In this document: positions 27,260 to 36,700 of the stretch, piece after piece | Layout of the letters: each line of letters opens with the position of its first letter | How positions within the stretch are numbered: position 1 is the first letter of the stretch | NCBI GenBank assembly: GCA_944383455.1 | Contig: CALWPP010000003.1 | Span: forward strand, 115,652-159,644 | Length of the DNA: 43,993 nucleotides | Origin: an uncultured Peptostreptococcaceae bacterium | GTDB taxonomy: Bacteria; Bacillota; Clostridia; Peptostreptococcales; Peptostreptococcaceae | Direction of reading: 5' to 3' | Program-made: the position numbers and the translations under genes | The notes under the pieces: model-generated | The model's input: only the letters and a program-made list of their open reading frames with translations | The model's database searches: none | Told to the model about the DNA's origin: nothing

Positions 27260-27568
27260 TTATTGTAAATATTCTATTATTTTATTTGAAAAGTTATTAT
27301 CCTTTATACCAATAACTGCACGTGGTGCTTTTCCAATAGCTAAACCAAGTTGAAGTTTAGTTGAAAAATAAATTAACTTAATATTTCTATATGAGCATTT
27401 ATCCTTAAATAATTTTTTTGTATTATCAGATGCATCATCTGCAACCAATACTAAAAAAACTTTAGCTTTTTTTAAGTCTTTTAAGGTTGAATCATCTCCA
27501 GATACGATTTTTCCAGCACGAGTAGCAAGTCCTAAAAGAGAATATACTTTTTCTTCATTAGTTTTCAT
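27260..27568 (-). CDS. ylxQ: L7Ae-family RNA-binding protein YlxQ
   Basis: 102-residue L7Ae/L30e-fold protein, presumably binding a kink-turn-like RNA. It shows [39 protein letters not shown] and the closing [15 protein letters not shown]. The ATG at 27568 is chosen: AAGGAG lies ten bases upstream, and the TTG at 27577 would touch it. The start overlaps the rnpM stop by 11 bases. The nusA-rnpM-ylxQ-infB order is the same as in Bacillus. Confidence 0.9.
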   Translation of the reverse strand: MKTNEEKVYSLLGLATRAGKIVSGDDSTLKDLKKAKVFLVLVADDASDNTKKLFKDKCSYRNIKLIYFSTKLQLGLAIGKAPRAVIGIKDNNFSNKIIEYLQ

Positions 27569-27833
27569 TAGACTCAAGCTCCTTCAATAACTTTTCATAA
27601 ACCTCAGAAGATACTTCTATTTTAAATGCTCTATTTAAAGCCTTTGATTTTATAGCTTTTCTCATACATTCTGTTGTCTTGCAAATGTAGGCTCCTCTTC
27701 CATTTGCTTTACCCGTTTCATCAAGAAATATTTCGCCTTCTTTATTTTTAACAATTCTAATAAGACCTTTTTTTGAGTCCCTTACTTGGCAAGCAATACA
27801 CTTTCTTTGAGGTACTTTTTTTACTTTTTGCAA
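27558..27833 (-). CDS. rnpM: YlxR family RNA-binding protein (RnpM)
   Basis: 91-residue protein of the YlxR fold. The defining pieces are PQRKCIACQVRDSKKGLIR, the DETGKANGRGAYIC segment and the RAIKSKALNRAFK helix. The family's B. subtilis member binds RNase P RNA and was renamed RnpM, so a role in modulating tRNA 5' processing is likely here. It follows nusA after 12 bases and overlaps ylxQ. Confidence 0.9.
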   Translation of the reverse strand: MQKVKKVPQRKCIACQVRDSKKGLIRIVKNKEGEIFLDETGKANGRGAYICKTTECMRKAIKSKALNRAFKIEVSSEVYEKLLKELESNEN

Positions 27834-27845
27834 GAAAATCCCTCC

Positions 27846-28904
27846 TTAATTATTAACTTGAGACTCGCTTTTTATATCTATTTTCCAATTAGTAAGCTTA
27901 GCTGCAAGCCTTGCATTTTGTCCATCTTTTCCTATTGCTAAAGATAATTGATTATCTGGTACTATAACTAAAGCTGATTTCTCACTTTCATTTATATTAA
28001 CGCTAACAACTTGAGATGGACTAAGTGAAGCTGATATATATTCAACTGGGTCATCACTATATTTTATTATGTCTATTTTTTCGTCTTTAAGCTCATCAAC
28101 TATATTTTTAACTCTACTTCCTTTTGGTCCAACACAAGCTCCTATCGGGTCTATTTTATCATCTACTGATTTTACAGCCATTTTAGTTCTTGAACCTGCT
28201 TCTCTTGATATTGATTTTATTTGAACAAGACCTTCATATATTTCTGGAACTTCAAATTCAAAAAGTCTTCTAACAAGTCCTGGTTTACTTCTTGACACAT
28301 TTATTTGAGGTCCTTTACTAGTATCTTTTACTTCAACTATGTAAACTTTAATTTTTTGACCAGCTTTATAAACCTCTCCTGGAATTTGGTCTATTTTACT
28401 CATTTTAGCTTCTATTCTTCCAAGGTCAATATATACTGCATCTTTTGTAACTCTTGAAATTTCACCAGTTAAAAGCTCATCTTCTTTGTCTATAAATTCA
28501 TTATAAACTATTTTTCTCTCAGCTTCTCTTATTTTTTGAACTACTACTTGCTTTGCAGTTTGAGCTGCTATTCTTCCAAATCCTCTTGGAATAACTTCAC
28601 AATCAACTACATCTCCTATTTCATAGTTTGGACTTTTTTCTCTTGCTTCACTAAGCTCAATTTCATAAAGTGCATCGTAAAGGTCATTATCTGCAACGAC
28701 TTTTCTTTGAGAAAATACTTTTACTTCACCATTTTCTGCATTAAATGATATTTTTACATTTGCACCAAAATCATTTTTATCAAGTCTATAATTTTTTTTG
28801 TATGCTGAAAGTAGCGCCTGTTGAATTGCATCTATTAAAATGTCTTTTTCAATTCCTCTGTCCTTTTCAAGTTCTTCTAAAGCTTCTATAAATTCGCGAT
28901 TCAT
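27846..28904 (-). CDS. nusA: Transcription termination/antitermination factor NusA
   Basis: RNA-polymerase-bound factor that promotes pausing and intrinsic termination. 352 residues, the short Gram-positive form without the C-terminal acidic repeats. It has the NTD (1-125, beginning REFIEALEELEKDRGIEKD), an S1 domain (about 130-200, TGEISRVTKDAVYIDLG), and two KH domains (GACVGPKGSRVKNIVDEL and LAIGKDGQNARLAAKLTNW). The promoter and leader hairpin ahead of rimP make autoregulation likely. An ATG start with a GGAGG site is present. Confidence 0.97.
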   Translation of the reverse strand: MNREFIEALEELEKDRGIEKDILIDAIQQALLSAYKKNYRLDKNDFGANVKISFNAENGEVKVFSQRKVVADNDLYDALYEIELSEAREKSPNYEIGDVVDCEVIPRGFGRIAAQTAKQVVVQKIREAERKIVYNEFIDKEDELLTGEISRVTKDAVYIDLGRIEAKMSKIDQIPGEVYKAGQKIKVYIVEVKDTSKGPQINVSRSKPGLVRRLFEFEVPEIYEGLVQIKSISREAGSRTKMAVKSVDDKIDPIGACVGPKGSRVKNIVDELKDEKIDIIKYSDDPVEYISASLSPSQVVSVNINESEKSALVIVPDNQLSLAIGKDGQNARLAAKLTNWKIDIKSESQVNN

Positions 28905-28928
28905 TTTTTATCCTCCAGTATGATTAAA

Positions 28929-29390
28929 TTAGAATTTTATCGCAAGTCTTATAAGTGCAACTTCTTTTCTGTTAAACTCAACTTCTTTATCATCGATTAA
29001 AACTTTTATTTTATTATCTTCAGTAAGGCATATAAGTCTACCTTCAAAAAGTTTTACTCCATCAATTGGTTTATAAAGTTTTATTTCAACATCTCTATCT
29101 TTATATCTAACAAAATCTTTATCTTTTTTAAGTGGTCTATCAAGACCTGGAGATGATACCTCTAAATAATAATTTTCTTTTATTGGGTCTTTTTCATCTA
29201 ATATATTGCTTAGTTCTCTACTAACCGTCTCACAATCATCTAAAGAAATTCCGCCTTCTTTATCTAAAAATATTCTTAGATAATACTCTCCGGCTTCTTT
29301 TACGTATTCTACATCAACTATTTCAAATCCTTTAGTAGAAACTATAGGTTCTACTAATTCTTCAATAGTAGCTTCAATACTTTTTCTCAA
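28929..29390 (-). CDS. rimP: Ribosome maturation factor RimP
   Basis: 30S assembly factor, 153 residues. It shows GFEIVDVEYVKEAGEYYLRI, the FLDKEGGISLDDCETVSREL and YYLEVSSPGLDRPLKKDKDF blocks, and a C-terminal SH3-like domain. The TTG start at 29390 is preceded by AGGAGGAG, which fixes it. It is the first gene of the block, about 80 bases after the predicted transcription start. Confidence 0.94.
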   Translation of the reverse strand: MRKSIEATIEELVEPIVSTKGFEIVDVEYVKEAGEYYLRIFLDKEGGISLDDCETVSRELSNILDEKDPIKENYYLEVSSPGLDRPLKKDKDFVRYKDRDVEIKLYKPIDGVKLFEGRLICLTEDNKIKVLIDDKEVEFNRKEVALIRLAIKF

Positions 29391-29411
29391 AGCGACTCCT
29401 CCTATTCAGTT

Positions 29412-29445
29412 TTAAAATAAAAGAGTGAGAACTTCGCCTCACCCT
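29412..29445 (-). terminator. Leader terminator hairpin ahead of rimP-nusA
   Basis: On the minus strand AGGGTGAG (29438-29445) pairs with CTCACTCT (29422-29429), with one G-U pair and an 8-base loop, followed by TTTTATTTT. It lies between the promoter at 29478-29506 and rimP, inside the transcribed leader, so it can attenuate the operon. It may also end asnS transcription. In B. subtilis a NusA-dependent terminator in this position mediates NusA feedback. Confidence 0.7.
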
Positions 29446-29477
29446 TAATTTTCTCAAAATATAATATTTTATAAACC

Positions 29478-29506
29478 ATTATACCATACACTTTATTTAT
29501 TTGCAA
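29478..29506 (-). promoter_or_regulatory. Promoter of the rimP-nusA-infB block
   Basis: Minus-strand TTGCAA (29501-29506), 17-bp spacer, TATAAT (29478-29483) with TGG directly before the -10. It starts 11 bases past the asnS stop. Confidence 0.75.
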
Positions 29507-29516
29507 ATAATTTGTA

Positions 29517-30917
29517 TTAAAACTCTGCATTCTTAGGAGTTCTAGGAAATGGTATTACATCTCTTATATTGCTTACACCAGTTATATACATTATAATTCT
29601 TTCAAATCCAAGACCAAATCCAGAGTGAGTTGCAGTTCCAAACTTTCTAAGTTCTAAATACCACCAGTAGTCTTTTTCATTAAGTCCCATTTCGTTTATT
29701 CTATGAAGTAGTTTATCGTATCTTTCTTCTCTTTGAGAACCTCCAACTATTTCTCCAACACCTGGTACTAAAAGGTCCATAGCACGAACTGTTTTACCAT
29801 CTTCATTCATTCTCATATAAAATGCTTTTATATCTTTTGGATAATCAGTTACAAATACAGGAGCTTTAAATATTTCCTCAGTTAAATATCTTTCATGCTC
29901 AGTTTGAAGGTCACATCCCCACTCAACTTTATAGTCAAATTTATGACCACTTTCTATTAACATCTCAACTGCTTTTGTGTAAGTTATTCTAACAAAATCT
30001 GAGCTTACAACATGATTTAATCTATCAAGAAGTCCTTTATCAACAAAATTGTTGAAAAATTCCATTTCCTCAGGAGCATTTTCTAAAACGTAATTTATTA
30101 TGTACTTTATCATATCCTCAGCAAGACACATATTATCTTCTAAATCAGCAAAAGCAATTTCAGGTTCTATCATCCAAAACTCTGATGCGTGTCTTTGAGT
30201 GTTTGAATTTTCTGCTCTAAAAGTTGGCCCAAAAGTATAAACATTTCTAAAAGCAAGAGCCATTATTTCAGCATTTAACTGACCGCTTACAGTTAAGTTT
30301 GCTTCTTTTCCGAAAAAGTCATTTGAATAATCAATATCACCATTTTCAGTAGTTTTTATGTTTTTAAGGTCCATTGTAGTTATTCTAAACATTTCTCCTG
30401 CACCTTCACAATCACTTCCTGTTATTATTGGGGAATGCGAATATACGAAGTTTCTATCTTGGAAAAATTTATGTATAGCATAAGAAGCTAAACTTCTTAC
30501 TCTAAATACAGCAGAAAAAAGATTAGTTCTTGGTCTTAAGTGAGCTATAGTTCTTAAGTACTCAACAGTATGTCTTTTCTTTTGAAGAGGATAACTAGAA
30601 TCAGAAACTCCTTCTATTTCTATTTTTGTTGCTTGAATTTCTATTGGTTGCTTAGCTGCTTCAGTTGAAACTAACTCTCCTTCAACTAATATAGAAGAAC
30701 TTATTGGAAGTTTTATTATTTCTTTAAAGTTTTCTAGTTTTTCGTCAACTAAAACTATTTGCATATTTTTAAAGAAACTTCCATCATTTAACTCTATAAA
30801 TCCAAAACTCTTAGAATCTCTTGAAGTTCTTATCCATCCTGCAACTTTAACTTTTTTACCTATATAGCTTTCTTTTTCTTTGTAAAGCTCTTTTATAGTT
30901 ATAAATTCTCTTTGCAT
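29517..30917 (-). CDS. asnS: Asparaginyl-tRNA synthetase
   Basis: Class IIb synthetase, 466 residues. It has an N-terminal OB-fold anticodon domain (about 18-105, [15 protein letters not shown]), then the catalytic core: motif 1 region ([14 protein letters not shown]), motif 2 ([25 protein letters not shown]) and motif 3 ([15 protein letters not shown]). The ending [14 protein letters not shown] is typical of AsnS rather than AspS. No T-box leader is seen; a near-consensus promoter lies about 35 bases upstream of the ATG. Confidence 0.96.
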   Translation of the reverse strand: MQREFITIKELYKEKESYIGKKVKVAGWIRTSRDSKSFGFIELNDGSFFKNMQIVLVDEKLENFKEIIKLPISSSILVEGELVSTEAAKQPIEIQATKIEIEGVSDSSYPLQKKRHTVEYLRTIAHLRPRTNLFSAVFRVRSLASYAIHKFFQDRNFVYSHSPIITGSDCEGAGEMFRITTMDLKNIKTTENGDIDYSNDFFGKEANLTVSGQLNAEIMALAFRNVYTFGPTFRAENSNTQRHASEFWMIEPEIAFADLEDNMCLAEDMIKYIINYVLENAPEEMEFFNNFVDKGLLDRLNHVVSSDFVRITYTKAVEMLIESGHKFDYKVEWGCDLQTEHERYLTEEIFKAPVFVTDYPKDIKAFYMRMNEDGKTVRAMDLLVPGVGEIVGGSQREERYDKLLHRINEMGLNEKDYWWYLELRKFGTATHSGFGLGFERIIMYITGVSNIRDVIPFPRTPKNAEF

Positions 30918-30950
30918 ATTAATCTCCTTATTAGTTCTTATTTAGAAAAT

Positions 30951-30979
30951 ATTATACCAATTCATAAACTTTTATTCAA
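30951..30979 (-). promoter_or_regulatory. asnS promoter
   Basis: Minus-strand TTGAAT (30974-30979), 17-bp spacer, TATAAT (30951-30956) preceded by TTGG, an extended -10. Confidence 0.72.
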
Positions 30980-30982
30980 TAA

Positions 30983-31010
30983 TTGTTTAAAATATCAATC
31001 TTTTTATAAT
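30983..31010 (+). promoter_or_regulatory. Promoter of the LysM protein gene
   Basis: TTGTTT (30983-30988), 16-bp spacer, TATAAT (31005-31010), 22 bases before the start codon. Divergent from the asnS promoter, with the two -35 boxes almost touching. Confidence 0.55.
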
Positions 31011-31032
31011 AATACAAAAGGAGGCGATTTAT

Positions 31033-31431
31033 TTGAAAATTTTATTAATGATTCTTTTATTTATTGCATTTATAGGACCATCAGTTGATGAAAATAAATC
31101 TTTTGGATTAGTATTTAAAGATGCAGTATTTAATTATTTATCTTCTGTCGATAAAACTATAAACTATTTATCAGAAAATTATGAGGTATTTAAAGAAATA
31201 AAAGATTTTCCATTTAGAAATAATTATGAAGAAATTATGAAAGATAGAGTATTTGTAAAACATACAATAGAAAGTGGGCAAACTTTAGACAATATAATAA
31301 AAATGTATAATTCTAACATAAACGATATGGAAAACTTTAGAAAAGTTGTTTTATATGAAAATCCAGAAGCAGTATCAAGTGATTATACATTAAAGTCTGG
31401 ACTTAGTATATTAGTTCCAAGTGAAATGTAG
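31033..31431 (+). CDS. Small exported or membrane-anchored LysM-domain protein
   Basis: 132 residues. The N terminus (MKILLMILLFIAFIGPS) is a signal peptide or membrane anchor. A 50-residue spacer follows. The C-terminal part (about 76-131) reads as a LysM fold: HTIESGQTLDNIIKMYNSN, ending LKSGLSILVPSE. LysM modules bind glycan chains of peptidoglycan, so it probably sits at the inner wall. No enzymatic domain is attached. The TTG start has AGGAGGCGA six bases upstream. The gene stands alone with its own promoter and a shared terminator. Confidence 0.78.
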   Translation: MKILLMILLFIAFIGPSVDENKSFGLVFKDAVFNYLSSVDKTINYLSENYEVFKEIKDFPFRNNYEEIMKDRVFVKHTIESGQTLDNIIKMYNSNINDMENFRKVVLYENPEAVSSDYTLKSGLSILVPSEM

Positions 31432-31440
31432 TAAAATAAT

Positions 31441-31476
31441 AAAAAAGAATTACACTTTTTAGTATAATTCTTTTTT
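31441..31476. terminator. Bidirectional terminator after the LysM gene
   Basis: Arms 31441-31456 and 31461-31476 pair over 16 positions with a single C/A mismatch and a TTTT loop. Runs of six A and six T at the ends make it work both ways. It ends six bases from the stop of the minus-strand gene. Confidence 0.88.
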
Positions 31477-31482
31477 ATTATT

Positions 31483-31998
31483 TTAGTGGCAATCACAATT
31501 CCCCCCACATCCACATTGATGATTATTATCATTGTGGGTATGGTTACAACCACAATTACTATGATTTTCTTCGTGATGATGTTCGTGTTCTTCTGCTAAC
31601 TTTTCCATCTCATAAAATTCTTTAACCATTTGTTCATAACTTGGTAAAGATGCTTCTGTATCGTATTCTTCACCAGTCCAATCGGCATACATCATATCAT
31701 TACCATTAGTTAGTATTACTCTTCCTGCAAGTATTAAATTATCGACTTCTTCTAAAAATTCTACTTGTTTTTTTACAACTTCTCCTTCTAAAGAAACGTC
31801 TTCATCCATACACTTAATAACCATTACAGGTACGTAATAATCATCATTATCCTTAACATTCACTATAATATCAAGTACACCATCAACACCTTCTTCAAAT
31901 TCTGATAAAGGTACATCCGTATCTATCATATCCATAGGTACTAATAAATCTTCAACTAAATATTTTATGACTCTTTCTTTTACTAAATCTTTTGACAT
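31483..31998 (-). CDS. HSDR_N-like domain protein with a Cys/His-rich metal-binding tail
   Basis: 171 residues. Residues 5-110 resemble the N-terminal nuclease-fold domain of type I restriction R subunits (HSDR_N/PD-(D/E)XK): KERVIKYLVEDLLVP, the VLDIIV strand (Asp43), VPVMVIKC, a Gln-containing helix (KKQVEFLEEVDNL) and the VILTNGNDMMYADW strand. The usual E-x-K of the active site reads V-I-K, so catalysis is doubtful. An acidic linker follows. The last 34 residues (138-171) hold nine His and six Cys, many as CGC, CNH and HHH, which suggests metal binding. No restriction genes are near. AAGGAGA lies before the ATG. Function unknown. Confidence 0.75.
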   Translation of the reverse strand: MSKDLVKERVIKYLVEDLLVPMDMIDTDVPLSEFEEGVDGVLDIIVNVKDNDDYYVPVMVIKCMDEDVSLEGEVVKKQVEFLEEVDNLILAGRVILTNGNDMMYADWTGEEYDTEASLPSYEQMVKEFYEMEKLAEEHEHHHEENHSNCGCNHTHNDNNHQCGCGGNCDCH

Positions 31999-32116
31999 AA
32001 AAATCTCCTTTTTACAAAAAATAACTATAAAACTTTACTTTATATTATAACACTATAAATCTATTTTCAATCATAAACTATAATATTATTACTAAATATT
32101 TTAATCTTACTCTAAT

Positions 32117-32145
32117 TTGATTTATTATAAATAAAATAGTATAAT
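32117..32145 (+). promoter_or_regulatory. Promoter of the DUF1002 gene
   Basis: TTGATT (32117-32122), 17-bp spacer, TATAAT (32140-32145), 52 bases before the chosen ATG. Confidence 0.6.
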
Positions 32146-32197
32146 TATATAAAAATTTTACAAAGAAATTTTAATTATTATGAAAGGACTTGATTTA

Positions 32198-33700
32198 ATG
32201 AATAAAGGTATACATAAACTTAAAAATAAATTAATAGCATTAACTATTATAAGTGCTATAACTTTATCTAATTTAGGTTTTGTATTTGCAGATACTGCAA
32301 ATGTAGTTACTCTTGGAGCTGATTTAACAGAATCTCAAAAACAAACTATGCTAAATTATTTTGGAGTTGACCCAAATCAAGTTGTGGTTTTAGAGGTTAA
32401 TAATCAAGAAGAGAGAGCTTATCTTGAAGGTATTGCAAGTAATTCACAAATAGGTAATAAAACTTATTCTTGTGCATACGTACAACCAACAAAGCCTGGA
32501 AGTGGTATAAATGTAAAAACTGCTAATATAACTTGGGTCAGTGCATCTATGGTTGCAACTACACTTTCAACTGCTGGAATGACTGATGCTAACGTTGTTA
32601 TTGCTGCTAATTTTCCAGTATCAGGAACTGGTGCATTGACTGGTATAATGAAAGCTTTTGAAGATGCAACAGGTAAAAAGTTAGATGAAGAAAAGAAAGA
32701 AATAGCTTCTGAAGAACTTGTTATAACTGGAGAACTTGGAGAAAATATACAAACAGAATCAAATGATGAAAAAGTTTCACAAGATAAAGCTACTGCTATA
32801 ATGAATGATATAAAACTTGATGTAATAAAAAATAATACAAAAGATACCACGCAAATTGCACAAACAATAAATAATGTTACTAATAACTATAATGTACAGT
32901 TAAGTGATGAACAGGTGCAAAGGATAACATCTTTAATGGAGAAAGTTGCAAACCAAAACTATAACTACAACGAAATGAAAGGCGCATTAGAGGATGTTAA
33001 AAATAGTGTAAATGAAAGATTAGAAGCTGTTGGTGAAGATGTTAAGCAAGGTATTTTTGATGGAATAAAAGAAGTTTTTTCTAATATATCAGGATTTTTT
33101 ACAGGTATTTTTTCTAATAATGAAGAGGTGTCAACTGATGCAGGTATATTAAACGAAACTAATGATGAAGTTTTAGGTGAAAATGTTACATTTGATGCAA
33201 CAGATAAAACAACAATAGAACTTCCTACACAAGAAGAAACAGAAGGTTTTTTTGAAAAAATTATAAATTGGTTTAAAAATCTTTTTGGTTTTGGAAATAA
33301 TGATAATTCTAACGAGAATGAAACACAACAAGAAAACAATAATAATATAGATAACACTGAGGAAAATATTGAAAATATAAATGATAATAATAACGAATCA
33401 ATAAATAATGAAAATAATTTAGAACAAGACATAAACAATAACACTCAAGATAATAGCAAGCTTGAAGTAGAACCTATACCTGAACCTACTGATGACAATA
33501 TGAATAACAATAATATAGAAAATGGAGATACTCCTGTTGAAAATGATAATAATTTAAATAAAGAAGATTCAAATCAAATAGATAATACTCCTTCAGTGGA
33601 ACAAGATAGTACTTTAGATGAAAGTCCTCAAAGTAATTCTGATAACTCTACTGATGAAAACACTACTAATATACCAAGTAAAAATACAGAAGTTCAATAA
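32198..33700 (+). CDS. Secreted DUF1002 (YpuA-like) protein with a long Asn/Asp/Glu-rich tail
   Basis: About 500 residues. A signal peptide (MNKGIHKLKN basic part, hydrophobic core, cleavage near VFA-DT) is followed by a DUF1002 domain (about 35-290) with VVTLGADLTESQKQTML, YLEGIASNSQIG, GSGINVKTANITWV, FPVSGTGALTGIMKAFE and ATGKKL. Then come two amphipathic segments (GIFDGIKEVFSNISGFFTG and GFFEKIINWFKNLFGF) and a tail of over 100 residues made mainly of Asn, Asp, Glu, Ser and Thr. No LPXTG or SLH anchor is seen. The ATG at 32198 with AAAGGA nine bases upstream is preferred to the one at 32180. Function of the family is unknown. Confidence 0.82.
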   Translation: MNKGIHKLKNKLIALTIISAITLSNLGFVFADTANVVTLGADLTESQKQTMLNYFGVDPNQVVVLEVNNQEERAYLEGIASNSQIGNKTYSCAYVQPTKPGSGINVKTANITWVSASMVATTLSTAGMTDANVVIAANFPVSGTGALTGIMKAFEDATGKKLDEEKKEIASEELVITGELGENIQTESNDEKVSQDKATAIMNDIKLDVIKNNTKDTTQIAQTINNVTNNYNVQLSDEQVQRITSLMEKVANQNYNYNEMKGALEDVKNSVNERLEAVGEDVKQGIFDGIKEVFSNISGFFTGIFSNNEEVSTDAGILNETNDEVLGENVTFDATDKTTIELPTQEETEGFFEKIINWFKNLFGFGNNDNSNENETQQENNNNIDNTEENIENINDNNNESINNENNLEQDINNNTQDNSKLEVEPIPEPTDDNMNNNNIENGDTPVENDNNLNKEDSNQIDNTPSVEQDSTLDESPQSNSDNSTDENTTNIPSKNTEVQ

Positions 33701-33728
33701 AAATAGAAGCTATTTAGCTTCTATTTTT
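33699..33728. terminator. Bidirectional terminator between the DUF1002 gene and sbcC
   Basis: Perfect 13-bp stem AAAAATAGAAGCT (33699-33711) / AGCTTCTATTTTT (33716-33728), loop ATTT, with A- and T-runs at the ends. Confidence 0.9.
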
Positions 33729-36700
33729 TTATATATTAAATTTTATTTTGCTTCCTTTTTGAGAAGACTCTATTTCAAGTTTTGCATCTATTCTTTGTTT
33801 TAGTTCTTCGACATGAGATATAATTCCAACTAGTCTACCATATTCTTGAAGCTCTAAAAGGCAATCTATTGCAGTATTTAATGATTCTGAATCAAGTGTT
33901 CCAAACCCTTCATCAACAAATATAGTTTCAATACTTATTCCACCGCTATTTGATTGAATTACATCAGATAATCCCAAAGCAAGTGAAAGTGATGCTTTAA
34001 AACTTTCTCCACCAGATAAAGAACTAACTTCCCTTTCTTTTCCCGTATATTCATCATAAACTAAAAGGTCAAGTCCAGACTGTTTTTTATTTTTGTTTAT
34101 AGTATCTTTTCTTATTAGTCTAAATCTTGAATTAGTAATTTTATCTAACCTAATATTTGAAGCTTCTATTATATCTTCAAAATAAGAAGCGAGTATATAT
34201 CTTTCAAAAGATAGTCTTAAAGAATTTTTACCATTTGCAAAATCAGATAGCTCTCCAATAATCTTATATTCATTTTCTATCTTTTTTAAATCTTCTTTTA
34301 TTTTACTTATATCATCATAAATAGCTTTATTATTTTGTAAGATAGAATATATTTCTTTTTCTTTTAATTCTAAACTTTCTTTTGTACTTAATATATCATT
34401 TATCTCATTATTTAAAGAAGATAATTCTACAAACTCTATATTTTTAGTTTTATTTATTATATCTTCTTTTTTTGATTTTAGTATTTGTAAGTTTGATTTG
34501 TATTCATAAACTTCATTTTTTATAGTTTCTAAGTTATTTATGTTATTTTTTGATTTTTCATAAGAAAATAAGTCATTAAACCTAGAGTTTAGTGCATCTT
34601 CAAATTTATTTTTTGAAACTTTTTCTTCTAAATCTAATTCTTTAAGTATTCTATTATTATTACTTAATAAAACTTTTTCTTTTTCTAAATCTCTATCTAT
34701 TTTTTCATATATTTTTTTTAGATTATCTAGTTTTTCTCGACTTTTTTTAAGACTTTCTTCTTTTGTAGATATATTTTCATCTAGTTCTTTTAAATTTTTT
34801 ACATTACTTGGAATTTCTTTTTTAAATTCTTCTATTTTGGTGTTATATGTAGTTATAATTTCTTTAATATTTACTAAATTTTCTTCATAAACTGATAGAT
34901 ATTTTTTATTTGATTTTAAATATTCTTTTATTTTTATTATATTTTTTTCTATATCATATTTTTTATCTAAAATTGAATTTATTTTAAGTAGTTCTTCTTC
35001 TTTTTTGCTACAATCACTTTTTAAAGATATACCTATTTCTTTAATTCTATACTTTGTATTATTATCATAAGATTTATTTATATCTATACTTTTTAAGTAA
35101 TTGCTTTTTAGATCCTCATTTATGCTTTGTAAAATATTTTTTAAATCATTATTTTTTATAATTAGATTTTCTAATTTTTTATTTTTTTCTTTTTCTAAAT
35201 TCTCTAATTCTAGTTTTTTTGATTTCAAATCATATTCATCAAAATCAATAGTATTTATTTTAGCTTTATTTGGATGAGTTTTTGAACCACAAACTGGGCA
35301 AGGTTTATTTTCAACTAATGTTTTAGCCAGTATACCTGCCTTATCTTTTTGGTATAGTTCTTCCATATCTTCATAATCTATTTTAACTTTTTTATATTTT
35401 AAATCAAAGTCATTATATTCTTTTTCTAAATTTTTATGGGAAGCTGCATTTTCTTCATAAGAAATTATTTTTTTAATTATAGTTCTTAGTTTATCAATTA
35501 ATTCTTTTTTGTATTCTAATTCTTTGTCTAAGTCTTTTTTTGTTAGTGTAAGCTCATTTATATATTGTAGTCTGTCACTATTTTCTATTTCACTTTTTTC
35601 TAAGTTTTCAATTTCTATTTTTATTTTAGTTATTTTATTGTCTAATGAGTCATATTCTTTTTTAGTAGAGTTTAGTTTTTCTTTTAGATTATCTATTTCA
35701 CATACTTTTGATTTTATTTTTTTTAATTTGTCAATTTCTAAAAGTAAATTTTCTCTCATATGTTCATTTTGCTCTTCATATTTTAGATTCTTTTTTGATA
35801 AATCAAACTCTTTTTCTAAATTTTTAATTTTTATTGTTGAATTATTTATATCTTCAGTATATTTTTTGATTTTTAAATTAACTTCTAAATATTTTTCTTC
35901 TAAAGATTTGATATCTTTTGCATATTCAATATTTTTTATTTCTTTTTCTTTTTCACCAAATAATTCTTTTTGTTCTTTTAATTTTTCTAATTTATTCAAA
36001 ATAATTTCTTTTTCTTTTATTAGTAAATTATTATTTTCTATATTTAACTTTTCTCTATTTTTTTCATCATATAATTTTTGTAATTTATCTTTTTTATCGC
36101 AAATATTTTTATATTCAATATAATTACTATCTATAATATTTTTTATATCTTCTAATATAGTTATATCATTAAAATCGCTAGATACACCTTTTAGTGATGT
36201 TAACTTTGCTTTTAGTTTTATATCATTTTCTTTTTTTATATTAGTTATATTTTTTGCTCGTGTTTTTAGTTCTTCTTGAATATTTTCAAATCTATAAGTA
36301 TCAAAAATTTTTCTAAATATATCTTCTCTCTCACTTGAATTTGCAAGAAGTAATTTTCTAAATTCTCCTTGTGCAAGCATAACTATTTGCTTGAATTGTT
36401 GTCTATTAATTCCCAAAATTTCAATTAACTTATCATTTACATCTTTTATTTTAGTAATATGTTTATCATTTGGTAAAAAAAGTTCAGCACTTGCCTTTGA
36501 CTCTGTATATCCTTCTTTATTTTTCTTTTTCTTTAAATATAATGGGCTTCTTTTTACTTTGTATACTTCCCCTTTTATTTCAAAATCAAGCTCTACAAAT
36601 GTATCCGTATCATCATCTGCAAAATCACTTCTTAAGCTTCTTATTTCTCTGGTATCTCCACTAGGCTCTCCATATAACGAAAAACTTATAGCATCAAAAA

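Noticed and set aside
30918..31032. T-box leader for asnS
   Set aside because: The leader is about 30 bases from the predicted start and has no specifier stem or T-box sequence.
35509..36123. 204-aa plus-strand reading frame opposite sbcC (and another at 36391-36792)
   Set aside because: Ser/Phe-rich translation typical of the complement of Lys/Glu-rich coiled-coil codons; sbcC is intact and conserved.
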